The notes beneath the pieces are model-generated. The model was not told the DNA's origin and made no database searches. It saw only the letters and a list, made by a program, of their open reading frames with translations. DNA of 64,000 nt, from positions 12,050,001-12,114,000 of the forward strand of contig CATNEN010000001.1 of NCBI GenBank assembly GCA_950097015.1, given 5' to 3'. The position numbers and the translations under genes are program-made. Source of the DNA: Macrostomum hystrix (lineage: Eukaryota; Platyhelminthes; Macrostomidae). This document shows positions 16,641 through 28,076 of this stretch, one piece after another; within the stretch, counting starts at the first letter, position 1, and the number at the start of each line of letters is the position of its first letter.

Positions 16641-17635
16641 TTAGGATATTAGAATGTGTGCAATCAGAAGTAAATAAAAAACAAAAGCATTTAGAGGTAG
16701 ATTTTGATGTCAAAAATGTTCGTAAAAGTAAAAAATACAAAGGTAGTATTATATGGGTACCTATTTATTCTACAAAAACTTTCTTTGCATTTAAAAAATA
16801 CGATTGCGGTTTTTAATTTCTTTTTTAAAGAATCGAAAATACACAACGATAAACAGCATTTAGTAAACAGATTTGCAAGGATGTAGACAGGAATATAAAT
16901 AGTTGTTTTTAGCATAATTAGCAAAAATATTATATCATAGTGGTTGGTGCTTCGGGGTTATAATGTAATAAAATAACTAAAGACGATGCTTCTGTTTAAT
17001 AACCTGGGTCTTTGTTTTTTTGTACAACGCCTTAATCGAAGCATTGTCGAATACAATGTAGGACATCAGCGTGAATTCTTGGAATTCAGTTCACTACTTA
17101 CAGTAGTCCGCATATCTAAACTAAAGCATGATTAATTAAACTAATATTTAATCGAGAACAACTACACAAGAAATCTTTTAAAATTGGCATTCGAGGGAGC
17201 TAGAGTAAATAATAAATTAATTATGGAAATGTACAAATCATAATAATTTGTATAACTCAAATCTTTCTTTATCTTTAGTCTATTAAATGATCAGTAATGA
17301 AATGTAATTTATAAACTTATTAATGCATCCGAAATAATAAAGTTTATATCCACTTTCTGATAGAATCACACATTTTCGGTAGACTCAAGCAGACAAGCAG
17401 CACAAACCTGCCGCAGTCTTAAATTTATCTGATTCGAACAAAAATAATATATATACGAGTAGTTGAAACATAACTTCAAACGGAAATGTAACAACTTGGA
17501 GTTGTAAACTCGACTGTCAACTCGACTTTGGCAGGTCGTAGGTTCTGAAAAAAAATTGTAAAGAATTTATTTTTATTAAATCAATCAGGGATAGGTGTCT
17601 AGCTAAATTACATTTAAGTAGGTATCCAATAAGTT
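16641..17635. other. AT-rich intergenic DNA
   Basis: About 1 kb of AT-rich unique sequence. Open frames are short and unlike any family I recognise. No RNA gene seen. Confidence 0.4.
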
Positions 17636-17639
17636 TCTA

Positions 17640-17839
17640 AGGTCTGGTCTGACCGAAGGATCGGTAGTTCGAATTTCAGTCGTGAGGAAGATGCTTAATT
17701 CCTTATTGTTCCAATTCAACTGGCTGTTCAATGGGTAGCAGCATCAGATGGGGTAGAAATTTTGGACTGTCCATTTAGTCCACGGACTGAATAGCTGTAC
17801 ATAGCGTCTGTTAGCTAAGCAAACCTAGCTTAACTGGTC

Positions 17840-17882
<43 letters not shown>
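17640..17882 (+). mobile_element. SINE family B copy with (AAT)n tail
   Basis: A decayed tRNA-like B box (tagttcgaatttcag) is followed by a body with the hallmarks of family B: an aagatgctta segment, caactggctgttcaatgggta, and cagtccatgg-like segments. It ends in a perfect (aat)n microsatellite at 17840-17882, typical of a SINE tail. Confidence 0.7.
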
Positions 17883-17884
<2 letters not shown>

Positions 17885-18176
17885 TAGGCCCTGTAGCATC
17901 ATTCCGTGACGGTAGACTCGCAGCCAGCGAGGATGCAATTCTGCCCATTCCACTGACTCCTGGATGTACGCAGGCACACACTAATACAGGTTGTGTACAT
18001 CTGCCCTGACTTTCTCGTCGTCAGGAAGTGTACACTCTCACTGTGCCTTGTAGGTTGGCCCTCAAGGGCGTCGATGGCACGACAAGCCCCCAAGCCTTCT
18101 ATCCGCGGCTGCGCCCCAAATGAATGTGGCCTCGCCGCATAATCCAACTCAGGGACTGCTCTGCCACCGACCCCTG
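17885..18176 (-). mobile_element. SINE family A copy with internal deletion
   Basis: Matches the family A body on the minus strand. The head keeps ggtggcagagc but lacks the segment between the two promoter boxes that is present in the 2213 copy. It lies 61 bp from the CBL stop codon. Confidence 0.8.
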
Positions 18177-18236
18177 AGAACAGAATGGACTTGTGTCAAT
18201 AACGGGTCAAAAATAATCTGCGCACCCCAAAGCTAC

Positions 18237-19787
18237 TCACCCGAAGCTCTCCCAGTTCTTAGGCGCAGTCGACGCAGCGGTTGCTAGTCCATTGTTAGCC
18301 ATGGCGCCGTCCGCAGACATTAGCGGTCCAAACGGATCAACAGTCGAGGGTGATGCTGCAGCATCGCCAGTTAGGATGCCACGTTCGGAGTTTCTCAAAG
18401 GCAAAGGCGGCGGCATGTCATCCAGGTTGATCAAATCTTCATCTTTAGCGACGGTGGCTCCGGTGGCTGCGCCGTTGGCCGCTGACGGCTGCTGCTGCTG
18501 CTGCTGCCTTTGGGCTGGGACTGTCAATATCGCCTGCACCGGTTTGAACGGACTGATTTCAATGGTTTGGGTGGAGCGAATCTCAGCTCGACAGAACGGA
18601 CAGCTGCTAGTTTTGTCGTATCTATTCAACTTCTGCGACCAGTCCTTGAAGCAGGCCCGGCAAAGCAGGTGTCCGCAGGGCTCCAGCTTTAGATCTTTAT
18701 TATTTTCTGAACAGATTTTGCACAACTCAAAACTAGATTCCATGTTAGAGTAGATTTCAAATTCTTCAGCACTGACGACAATCTGCTCCTTGGCTCGGCA
18801 GGACAGCAGGAAGCGCAGGTCAGGAGCCTTGCTGGGGTCCATGCCTTTCGGATATAGATACAGCCTTTGCTCAGCGCCTTCCACTAGGGCTTCCACAATG
18901 GACTTGCCATCCCGTATCACTGTCTGGTTGACTTTGCGACTGTTGCTAACGAATCCGATTGACCAGAAGCCTAGCTTGGTGCATGATCGCCTGAAAACAA
19001 AGCTAGCTGGCCGATCGCACAGCTCTTCTAGGCATTTCTTGACCTCTTCGTAAGTCATGTTCACATAGGCTGGATGCTTCACAGCCAGCATCTTCCACGT
19101 GTTGAGAATGTTAGTCCACGGCATAAACAGGCGAGTAAAGACGTCAAATTCAAACTTGGACACAAAGTCGTTTACAGTGATGTCAATGTCGCGCTTCAGA
19201 CTCTGAGCCTCTTCGAAGCTGCTGATGCAGTGCTCGGAGCCAAATCTAAACTGAAACTCGTGCCAGGGTACCAGCACGCGATCTCCGAAGTTCCTAGCCC
19301 ACCAATCGGCCGCCTCCTGCTTAGTGACTCGGAAGTGTTCGCTAAACTCGTTGCTAGGAAAGAATACTTTGAAATCTTTGAACAGATAGGAAAGCGTCAT
19401 GGACAGCCGGATGAGAGTCTCTCGTGGCTTACTATTGCTATTGAACATTTCAGTTTTGTTCTGCCGGCAAAGAATCTTCAATTCGCGCACCTTAGCGTCT
19501 AAGCTTTCTAGGAAGATGCGAAAGAACTCATTGTAGGATAATTCAATCTGACGATCTGTGGACTCATAGTGGGCCCAGACCTGGCGCAGTTTAGTAGCGA
19601 TCTCCGGCAGAGTCTCCAGAATGAATGGCTGATAGACTTCCAAGCCGACGCTACTAAGGAAGCGAATCACCTTGGAGATGCGCTTGTAGATACCGTCCAG
19701 ATGCTTGGATTCTAGCGGCCTGGACCGATCGCAGACGTCATCTTTGCGAAGCGACGGAAATTTTAGCTTGGCATTGGAAGAAGCCAT
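18237..19787 (-). CDS. CBL: CBL E3 ubiquitin ligase
   Basis: An uninterrupted frame of 516 residues with the full CBL core. It has a four-helix bundle at about 20-145, an EF-hand-like segment at about 150-230, and an SH2-like domain at about 235-330 with FVFR at the phosphotyrosine arginine (R266). A linker follows, then a C3HC4 RING with C356, C359, C371, H373, C376, C379, C396 and C399. CBL binds phosphorylated receptors through the first three modules and ubiquitinates them through the RING with an E2. Of the two linker tyrosines, the regulatory one is kept (Y346, equivalent to human Y371), while the other is Phe (F343). The tail is short, with polyQ, a proline stretch (PPPLPL) and a DPFG motif. 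It lacks the long C-terminal region of vertebrate CBL. The stop codon overlaps a perfect donor-like GG|gtgagt, so a downstream exon cannot be excluded. An acceptor-like tttccaatag ends 3 bp before the ATG. Confidence 0.93.
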   Translation of the reverse strand: MASSNAKLKFPSLRKDDVCDRSRPLESKHLDGIYKRISKVIRFLSSVGLEVYQPFILETLPEIATKLRQVWAHYESTDRQIELSYNEFFRIFLESLDAKVRELKILCRQNKTEMFNSNSKPRETLIRLSMTLSYLFKDFKVFFPSNEFSEHFRVTKQEAADWWARNFGDRVLVPWHEFQFRFGSEHCISSFEEAQSLKRDIDITVNDFVSKFEFDVFTRLFMPWTNILNTWKMLAVKHPAYVNMTYEEVKKCLEELCDRPASFVFRRSCTKLGFWSIGFVSNSRKVNQTVIRDGKSIVEALVEGAEQRLYLYPKGMDPSKAPDLRFLLSCRAKEQIVVSAEEFEIYSNMESSFELCKICSENNKDLKLEPCGHLLCRACFKDWSQKLNRYDKTSSCPFCRAEIRSTQTIEISPFKPVQAILTVPAQRQQQQQQPSAANGAATGATVAKDEDLINLDDMPPPLPLRNSERGILTGDAAASPSTVDPFGPLMSADGAMANNGLATAASTAPKNWESFG

Positions 19788-20835
19788 CGACTATTGGAAA
19801 GGAACAGGTGGCAATTGCTGTGATTTCTTTAGTTTATGCTTTAGTTTAAGGAAGAAATCAAATTGATTTACAAGTTTATAAAATCATAAGGCTAGGTCAG
19901 CTAAAAAAAGAAGTATCAGTATACATACATGCAGAATGCACAGGCAATATTTAGAGACAGAGAAGACGATACAGAGGGAGAGAAAACTAATTTGGTTAGG
20001 CAACGTACATATAGACCAAGCCTTCTCTATCTAGTCTGCTAAACAGCGAGCAGAACTACTTTGGTTTAGTTAGATTGTACTTAAAACCGATAGCCTGACA
20101 AGCACCCTTAGCTTTTAGTTGGAAAGAGAGAAAATAAGTAAATGGTCAAATCGAAATACTATTTCGGTGCGCGTACATTGGACGTAGGAGACAAGCCGAG
20201 AGATATTTAAAATCCGCTATATCAATACGAGATGCAGAGAAAGGGAGGAGAGAATAAACAGATTTTCAGTGCCAGTTTTGCGAGTTTCAATCGAGCTTCC
20301 GGTGTTTAAAAACACTACAGTGTACAAGCTGGCAAACAGGCGCACACGTACACACACAACAGCAGGACTGGCGGGCCCAACAGAAGAGTGTAATCGGAAG
20401 GGCACAATTATACTAACTGAGTTTGATTCTATTTTAAATTACTCGTAGTATTCACTTCGACTAATACCAAGCATATAAACTGTGCTGCCAACAAACTAGA
20501 AAACCTTTTCGCACAATATGATGCTCACTCAATGCGCAATAAACTGTTACATTTCTATTTTCATGACTGTTTATTCTAAGATTAGTTAATTAATAAATAT
20601 AAACCCCTAAAAAATAACAAACAAAATGCTTCAGCTATTAATGAAGTATAATGAAAATTGCATGATTAACATTTATTCATTAAAAACAGTCTAATCACTC
20701 AAAAAATCAGTAAAGCACTGCAGTATAAAGCAATATGTTAACTAGGAGCGTTACCGTTCTAATTATAAGTCAATGAGAAATTCTTATAATACAGTGAAAT
20801 TTCTATGGCGGGTAATGGGGATTCCAAATCAGGTG
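19788..20835. other. Intergenic DNA between CBL and ZMAT5
   Basis: AT-rich unique DNA expected to hold the CBL promoter, since CBL is transcribed leftwards. I recognise no gene, RNA or clear promoter element. Confidence 0.4.
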
Positions 20836-20837
20836 AT

Positions 20838-21035
20838 AATTGCAGGTGAGGCAGTGTGGGGTTTATAGATAAGGCAGGTGAGGCAGTGTGGGGTTTACCT
20901 TGATAAGGCAGGTGAGGCAGTGTGGGGCTTACCTTGATAAGGCAGGTGAGGCAGTGTGGGGTTTATAGATAAGGCAGGTGAGGCAGTGTGGGGTTTATAA
21001 ATAAGGTAGGTAATAATTGCAGGTGAGGCAGCGAT
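20838..21035. repeat. 32-34 bp tandem array downstream of ZMAT5
   Basis: Five or six copies of a unit beginning aggtgaggcagtgtgggg and ending gataaggc, with two versions (ttatagataaggc or ttaccttgataaggc). Located just past the ZMAT5 stop codon. Confidence 0.9.
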
Positions 21036-21067
21036 GGTAGCCAAATATCCGAAATGCAGCTTTCTTT

Positions 21068-21508
21068 TTACTTTCCAGTGTGATTAGCACCGATTTTATT
21101 GTTATCATTAAGATTTGTATGAGCAGCAACAGCAGCAGCAGCTACAGTACTGCCAGTACTGCCTATCTCGTTGCGCCAGTTGTCTAGAGCGGCCTGAGCC
21201 CTGCACAGCAACTGCACTGGATCCCGACTAGATTCCAATTTAGCCACCTCAGCAGTCAGCTTCAATTTATTGCGGTCTGTCAGATGTGAAAATTTACAAT
21301 TCTCCCCAAATTGACAATGTCCATTGCTAAGATAATTCCTGCAAGGCCTCTTGCCAGCGTCGCATTGTAGGATATCAGATGGAGACCGGTGCCGAGCATA
21401 GTGGGCCGCTCTGAGCTTAGCATGTACAGCACTGGACAAGTGGCTTTTGCGCTGCGAAGCATTATTAGCCAGATACTTGTCACAGTAGTCGCAGTAGTAT
21501 CTCTTGCC
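21068..21508 (-). CDS. ZMAT5: ZMAT5, U11/U12 snRNP 20 kDa protein (last coding exon)
   Basis: About 146 residues. An N-terminal matrin-type C2H2 finger (GKRYYCDYCD...H...H) is followed by a CCCH finger with spacing C-x8-C-x5-C-x3-H (KRPCRNYLSNGHCQFGENCK). This order and the GKRY start match ZMAT5, a subunit of the minor (U12) spliceosome. The exon starts directly after a splice acceptor (ttgcag|GGCAAG), and human ZMAT5 begins Met-Gly-Lys-Arg. The initiator ATG therefore almost certainly sits at the end of an upstream exon I could not place. The C-terminal part is Ala/Asn-rich and unrelated to the human tail. The stop is TAA at 21068-21070. Confidence 0.88.
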   Translation of the reverse strand, partial: GKRYYCDYCDKYLANNASQRKSHLSSAVHAKLRAAHYARHRSPSDILQCDAGKRPCRNYLSNGHCQFGENCKFSHLTDRNKLKLTAEVAKLESSRDPVQLLCRAQAALDNWRNEIGSTGSTVAAAAVAAHTNLNDNNKIGANHTGK

Positions 21509-21639
21509 CTGCAATCATTGTTTGATTGATATTGATTTTGCTTTGAAAACTTAATGAAAACTGAAATATGAGCTCATCGATAAACTAAATAACCTATTTT
21601 CTACAAGGAGAATAAATGCAAAATCATACTTGCATACCT

Positions 21640-21965
21640 ACCTAGCCAAGGCCTAGGCTAGGCTGAAGGTCGGGGGTTCGATTCCCGTCTCCACTTAAAC
21701 AATTTGTGTCCTTTAGCAAGACACTTAACTCTGCATTGCTTCAGTTCACCCAGCTGTTAAATGGGTACCAGCATTAGCTGGGATAATTGAAGGTGGGTGT
21801 GGCATCCCCCCAGTCCATGGACTGAACAGCCGTACACAGCCTTCAGATGCGCCGCGCAATAGCTGCGGCTGTGCTGTTGGCTACACATCTGGCCCAATTA
21901 GGGCAGGTGTAATCAATTAAATTATTATTAATTAGTATAATGACAGATTACCAACATATTTTAGA
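21640..21965 (+). mobile_element. SINE family B copy
   Basis: A tRNA-like head with a good B box (gggggttcgattcccgtc) is followed by tgtcctttagcaagacactt, then cacccagctgttaaatgggt and a ccagtccatggactgaacag segment. It ends in attattattaatta. The middle motif resembles a conserved central domain found in tRNA SINEs of several animal phyla. It probably lies in the intron or 5' flank of ZMAT5. Confidence 0.8.
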
Positions 21966-22730
21966 TAGGTTACAGAAGTTTAGAAGCTAACTAACTAGCT
22001 GGCATACTAAATTCGAAATCAATAAATTAATAATATTAAGTTCAATGGTAGGTGTAAAAAATGTAGGCATTCTTTTGTTTTTCAATCCCTAACCATAATG
22101 ACACTTTAATTAATAGCTCATGTGTTGATTGGGGATTTTGTTATTTGTTATTTTGTTATCTCAATTTAAATTGTTGAGAAATTATTTATATTTTCTGCTA
22201 TGGCAATGGCTCAGGCTTATATCTTTAAAAAGTAAGCATTCTCAACTTCAATTTCAGTAACTAGGAATGCACCTATATATTTGGTTTGTCTTATGACCCC
22301 AACAAAATTAAGTAATTTTGTATGTCTTAATAGGAGGGATGATAGGACAAAAATTAATGGGGTGCCAGCATGCTGCTCTAAGCAAATACTTTGCTTCAGG
22401 TCTATCATCTATGAAAATTTATATGGTTGAGTCTGAGCTCTGAGGCTAAGAGATTTGAACTTCATTAATATTCACTGTTGTCTTATGGATCCCCTACACT
22501 CTAAACCACTCATTTTTTAGATTTAAATGATCTCATAGGCCTAACCTAACCTTTTGGTTTTGTATGATGATTCCCACTATACAAATTTTGAATGCTTCAC
22601 AACAGGAAAGGATTTTAACATAAAAGTGAATCTACAGCTCTGCTTCTTTGTTTTTTTCTATTTGTCTCATCGTTAATTCTGAGTGCATATCTATTCTAAT
22701 CTGTTAATTAATAATAATTTATAATAACTA
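21966..22730. other. Unique AT-rich DNA
   Basis: About 765 bp with no supported gene. It should include upstream exon(s) and promoter of ZMAT5, which I could not identify. Confidence 0.35.
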
Positions 22731-22732
22731 CA

Positions 22733-23112
22733 GGAGGGCTGTGGGCAATGACCTATAATATTTGGTATTTGGTAATACAAAACCTACAGCCAGCAAGGCG
22801 ATTCTGCCTATTTAGCTGACTCCTGAGTACACATGCACACAGATACTGTATGCAGGCACATGCTCATACAGTACAGGTGTGTACATAGTACATCTGCTCT
22901 GACTTTTTCATTGTCAGGCAGTGTACACTTGTAACACTTCACTGTGCCTTGGAGGTTTGTCCTCAAGGACATAAATTGCACAAGTCCCCATATCTTTCTC
23001 TATGGCTGCACCCCAAATAAATGTAGCATTGCTGGGGAATCAAACATAGGCCCTAAGTTACAGACAGTAGTGCAAGAGGCAAATATGTTAACTGATCTTT
23101 AACTGACACCTA
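22733..23112 (-). mobile_element. Old SINE family A copy
   Basis: Recognisable family A body (gagggctgtgggcaatgac ... gtcaggcagtgtacact ... ccttggaggt) with many substitutions and small insertions. Older than the copies at 2213 and 59338. Confidence 0.75.
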
Positions 23113-23744
23113 GTCTGGTCTGTTGCAAAATTGAGTTACAAAAAACCTGTTTGAAATGACACAAAATAAAATCTGTAGGTATACAAAAACTAAAGGCCTA
23201 ATGGTCTTTACTAGCTGCAAAAACAAGGACGACAAAATATTCAAGGTAAAAAATATAAAAGAAGCAAGTCATTGGTTCCACCACTCCAGTCCTGAGTTGA
23301 GTCCAGTACCTGGGATTCGAAAACTCATGATTGGTTTTAGCAATGGAAATTATAGTCCGCGCTTCTCTAGATAAGCAATTATAACACGCGTTTTTTCAGA
23401 GACAATTTTATTGCATTTTTTGTTAGGGGCCTACTAAATTGACCAACCAAAATGACTCGTATAGCGTTTGACTAGGCCTATATTGTTATTATACCTTCCG
23501 TAGAAACTGCGTCAAGTTTTCAAAATTTATCGCGTTTTGTTATTTTAAATTGGAAATAAAAGACGACTGTCGCTTGGCCTGTAGTTGAGCAGCATGCTTG
23601 TAGCCAGCAAGATTTTCTACATGGTAAATTATCTTACGAGTTGTGAAACTTTGTTTTTGGCAGGTGTGCTTTTGTCGTCGTATACAATGTATACTTAACT
23701 GTTACTGAAGCAATGTTCTGATTTTTTAATATTGCTTTAAATAA

Positions 23745-25321
23745 TTAAAGTTTGGTTGACACTGGGTGTTCACAGTCGCTGATGTCGAGTTCCCTGTTTC
23801 GTAAGCTGAATGAGAAACTCTTGCCGTTGGCGACTCCCGTGTATCTGAATCTGGCAGACGGCAACTATTTGGCAGCCTGTGGTTGGCAGGAAGTGCACCT
23901 GAGTTCCGGTGTTGCGACTGTTCGGCAGGAGGTGTTGATCGTCAACAATCTGGCGAAGGATTTTTTGTTGGGTGCAGATTTCCTGAGAATTTGTGGCTGC
24001 ATCATCGACTGCAATCGTCAAAAGCTCAGTGTGTGCGGTCAGCTAGTAAAAATGGAATCTTCAGCACAAGGGAGTGGTGCATTTGCCGTTGAAGTGGCGG
24101 ACCGTACAACTGTGTACCCGCTGGTTATGAAATCGTGTTTCCTGCGAGACTGACGACTGGGTCAGTGACTGCTGTTAATGATGAGTGCGGAATCTTTGAG
24201 CCCGACAATTCAAAGGAAATCTCGAATGTCCTGTGTGAAGTAAGCGCGCAGGCTCTCTGTGGACGGACTCATTGCTGTACACTATTGAAGTGTTACAATT
24301 TAACCCATGCGATTCACATCTATACACGCTTATGGAAATCAAAGAATATTCAGTTTTTCCTCCAATGTGAAAATGCGTTTGCAAGAGCTTTGGATTCGCT
24401 TAGCAAGATAGAACAGAGGCGAATCTAAAATATTTCACTATCATGTCAACACGGACACTAATTAAGCCTCATACATTTTACCCCGGAACCAAACTGGGGA
24501 GTTTCGAGCCGATGGAGACGGAGTCGCAAGGCCTTCCCACTGCCATCCCAAGACGCTGAGACTACTACAGCCCGCACATTTGTCAACGAGTGGGTGGCTT
24601 GCTTCGGAGTTCCGCTGTCAGTGAACACGGACCAGGGCCGGAACTGGGAGTCGCAGTTGTTTAAAGAGACGATGCGGATGCTGCAGATCGACAAAACGCG
24701 GACGACAGGTTATCACCACTGAAGGAGATGGCGGCTGCGAACGGATGAACCAGACGCTGGTGCAGCTGCTGCGAGCCTGGGTTGAACGAGAACCAATGAG
24801 ACTGGGACCTTCATCTACAGATTGCACTCATGGGCTACCGCACTTCAGTGCACAAGTCAACTGGTCAGACACCCTCGGTGATGCATCTCGGCCGGGAACT
24901 GTGGCTGCCGCTGGAATTGGCTTACGGAGGTCTGGCGCCTGACGACCGCCGCCCGTGCGAGTGGGTGGCCGAACTGCGGACCCGCATTCAGACGTCGCAC
25001 GAGAGGGCGAGGCAAAGCCTGGAGACAGCGCAGCTGCACCAGAAGGTGAAAATACGACAAGCGGTGCCACGGCGAAGCTTTCAGCGAGGGCGATCTGGTC
25101 TGGCTAACACAATCCAGCACTCAAGCAAGGTGATCGTGCCGCAAATTTCACTGCTGATGGACCGGGCCATTCGTATTAAAAAAATTTCGGAGGTCATCTA
25201 CCGCATTCAGCTCGAGACCAACGCGCGGAAGAAGCGGATCGTGCACTTCAATCGCCTGAAGCCGTGCAAGGCGGCCAGTCCAATCGGCGCCCCATGCCGT
25301 CGGCGTCGAATTGCGTCGTAG
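23745..25321 (+). mobile_element. Degenerate Ty3/gypsy-type LTR retrotransposon fragment
   Basis: At 23752-24153, a frame begins with an aspartic protease site (DTGCSQSL) and has the later LLGADFL motif of retropepsins. About 500 bp further on, around 24580-24830, an integrase core piece appears (NTDQGRNWESQLF, then CERMNQTL), broken by stops and frameshifts. An integrase C-terminal region continues to about 25320. Reverse transcriptase and RNase H, normally between protease and integrase, are absent, so a large internal deletion has occurred. I found no clear LTRs. It is inactive. Confidence 0.8.
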
Positions 25322-27787
25322 TGAAAGGACCCGTGCTCCTCCAGAGTTTTTTCGGTGAAGTTTATAACCATTGAAAATTATTTCTTATTTTTTGCAGACA
25401 CTACTGTCAGGTCAGTTAAAAAATAATTTTTTTCATTTCATCTTCCTTTTTATTATTTCCATGAAGTTACTGTTGCAACAATAATTTAAAAAATTGTTTA
25501 CAAAATACCAGTTTTTTACTAAATAAGAAGCTCGAATATTGTAAAAATGAATGGAACACTTTATTTCGCAGAGGAGATTGTAAGATTGTTGACTACATGT
25601 TTGCATGCTGTACAATGTACATTATAATCGTTAAAATATAAGCGAGTGAGTTGACGCCTTAACTGGCGAGAATGTGGTCTGCGCAAGGACAACTTAATAA
25701 CTCTTAAGTTGTTATTAAGTTATTAAGTTTAGTTATTAAGTTGTCCTTGTGTAACACTCGAGGACTCGATTGCAGAAGTAAGGAAGACCAAGGCTGGACT
25801 TAATAGTGTTGCGGCGATGGACTCTCGTGATATTATTAAGATAACGGCCCCAACTCGAATATGGACTATTGTATTTATTTGACTGCCTAGCAAAATAGTA
25901 TTAACAGTCTCTGATGATGCGATTCAGCAGCTCCACTTTTAGCGCTATTACTACGCTGCGTCCAAAACCACTGTCCAAAACGTGCTGTCCCGTTACGTGG
26001 CGCATGAAAACACATCAGCTTTTAAATAGGGCGCGCAGATACATTAAATCACAAATGTAGTATACGACAAACTTGCGACAGACGACAGACGACAGACGAC
26101 AGACTTTCAATGCTGCATAAATAATGAATAATATATGTACTGTTATAGATTTAATATAGATAAATAGGAGACATTACACATTAATATACTTCACTAGGAA
26201 TACATGTTTTTTTAAGTTTTCTATTTTTTGTAAGGCTTCCCCTGTAGGCCTACTGTAGTTCAATAAACCGTACGTGAGACCGAATAATGTTCACAATAAA
26301 ATATAAATATCCAGGATAACCATTTTACATTAAAGTGTGACAGTCTCTTAATCCACATTCCTTTGAGTTCTGTTGTGAAGTTATGTTTTCTGACTTAAAA
26401 GTTGCAGTCAGGCTACACTTTATTCTCTTACCATAGGCCTATATGTATGTTTTACCCCTCTGCTTGTCACCCACCGAATTTGTGACTAGGCCTATGTTAT
26501 ATTTGTCAATAAGATTAGCTATGTCCTTTGTTTGAGTGTTTTGATACTCGGAGACCACAGCTTCAACCAAATAGAATGCTTTTTAAAGACTGCTGGCTTT
26601 CATGCAATGAGCAAGCTGGGCAAGCAATTTATTTTGTTTTTATTTTTACTTTGAAGTTCTCATTGAAACAACAGCCTGAGTAAGCAGGTGTCGGAGACTC
26701 TCAGTGACATTTAGAATTTCAGCTATGAGATAGGGGCCTATAATGAAAAAAATGGCCTTTTGCTAATCTAATCTTCTGTTGAAAATACAATTGTGAAGTT
26801 TATGATGTCTTAATGACAACAAAGTAGGCCTAATGGCTAGGCCTATGCTTGCCAGTTGATTCAGTTTTTAACATAAAATTTAGACTTTTTATTTAAAAGT
26901 TTTTTATCAAGTCTTTGATGAAGTCCATGAGGAAGTGTGTTTCCTGAGCTTTGCCACAGAGTGGCCACTGCAGTGAATGCAGTGATTTTGGGGGTGGCAG
27001 TCAGGCCCAGGATGGATGCCGACTTTGGACACAGTGTTGTAGGCTGCGGTGGTGTTGGAGGCCACTTTGATTCAAGGTAGCCGCATGGGGATTTCATTGC
27101 AATTGTTCTTCAAACAGATGAAGCAGTTCTCTTCAGCTAAGTTCTTTAGAAAGAGTATGCTGTATGCTGTATGCTAGACGCAATTGCCAATGTCCTTCAA
27201 TGTTGGAGAGAATGGCAGGAGTTGCAGTTAAACCTTTTAAATTTCAGAGTTAATCAGTAACTAGCACAGCTTAATTAAAGTAGCAGCTTAAAATAGTTTT
27301 TATTCTTCTTATCTTTATCCATTTTTCCAAGTATTAGGCCCTAATATAGCACACTTTGTAGGGCCCTTCAGCTACATAATAATTCATTATATAGACCTAT
27401 TGCTATAGTTATAAACAGACCTTATGGCTCAGACCATAGTAGAAAGATATATTGCATTTAGCTAGCTCCTAGCAAAAATCTAGCTAAAAAGCATGTTCAG
27501 CTAGACATGAGCTAGAATGTCTTCCTAAGGTAATGTATCATCAACCAAACAGTGTACCATCAAAACCAAACAAGAATTTTGACTCCTTCCTTGGTCTCGT
27601 GCAAGACAGAAACAAGCTATTGTGTTTCACAGAACAACTAATTTGAAAGTCGAAGAAATAATCTACAAGCTGAGGTATGACATGCAATGGAGCATTAAAA
27701 GAAAAGAAAGATATGCACTTTTCTGAGAATTTTTATTGCAAAAGCATACTTTTTAAAAGATTTTTTCAGCATGTACTTTAGACTAAG
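25322..27787. other. Gene-poor AT-rich stretch
   Basis: About 2.5 kb with no supported gene. It contains a perfect 18-bp inverted repeat (25685-25702 and 25731-25748) and a short (gacgacaga)n run near 26076-26104. Part may be decayed LTR or other transposon DNA. Confidence 0.4.
25685..25748. repeat. 18-bp inverted repeat (stem-loop)
   Basis: Arm aaggacaacttaataact at 25685-25702 is matched by its exact reverse complement at 25731-25748 around a 28-bp AT-rich loop that itself contains ttaag repeats. It could be the end of a foldback element. Confidence 0.7.
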
Positions 27788-27795
27788 ATTGTATG

Positions 27796-28076
27796 CATAC
27801 ATGCGCAACCTCCCAAATCTTAGCCGGCCGTGCGACTTAGTTTTTGCTCTCATTTGCGACTTAGTTCATTTCATTGCTCTATTTACGACTTAGTTTGCTC
27901 TCATTTGCTCTCTTTTTCTCTCCCCTTTTTCCTTTTCTTCACGCCTTCCTTTTTTGTCCCTTGGTCCCCCCTTTGATTTTTTTGCGCTTGGTCAATTGGT
28001 TTTTGCGACTTACCTTGCTTGGCCCTCGTTTCACCCGGCCGGTTCGGCCGGGTCGGCCGGGTGTTGCGCATGTATG
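27796..28076. mobile_element. MITE with 14-bp TIRs and 8-bp target duplication (hAT-like)
   Basis: The element starts CATACATGCGCAAC and ends with the exact reverse complement GTTGCGCATGTATG, 281 bp in all. It is flanked on both sides by the direct repeat ATTGTATG (27788-27795 and 28077-28084). An 8-bp duplication is characteristic of hAT (and P) elements. The inside is non-coding, with repeated gcgacttag motifs and GC-rich ccggccg stretches near the right end. The intact duplication suggests a fairly recent insertion. Confidence 0.85.

Noticed and set aside
18292-18753. 153-residue plus-strand frame
   Set aside because: Antisense shadow of the CBL coding sequence.
23156-23374. 72-residue frame upstream of the gypsy fragment
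   Set aside because: No recognisable motif. Probably chance or decayed transposon DNA.
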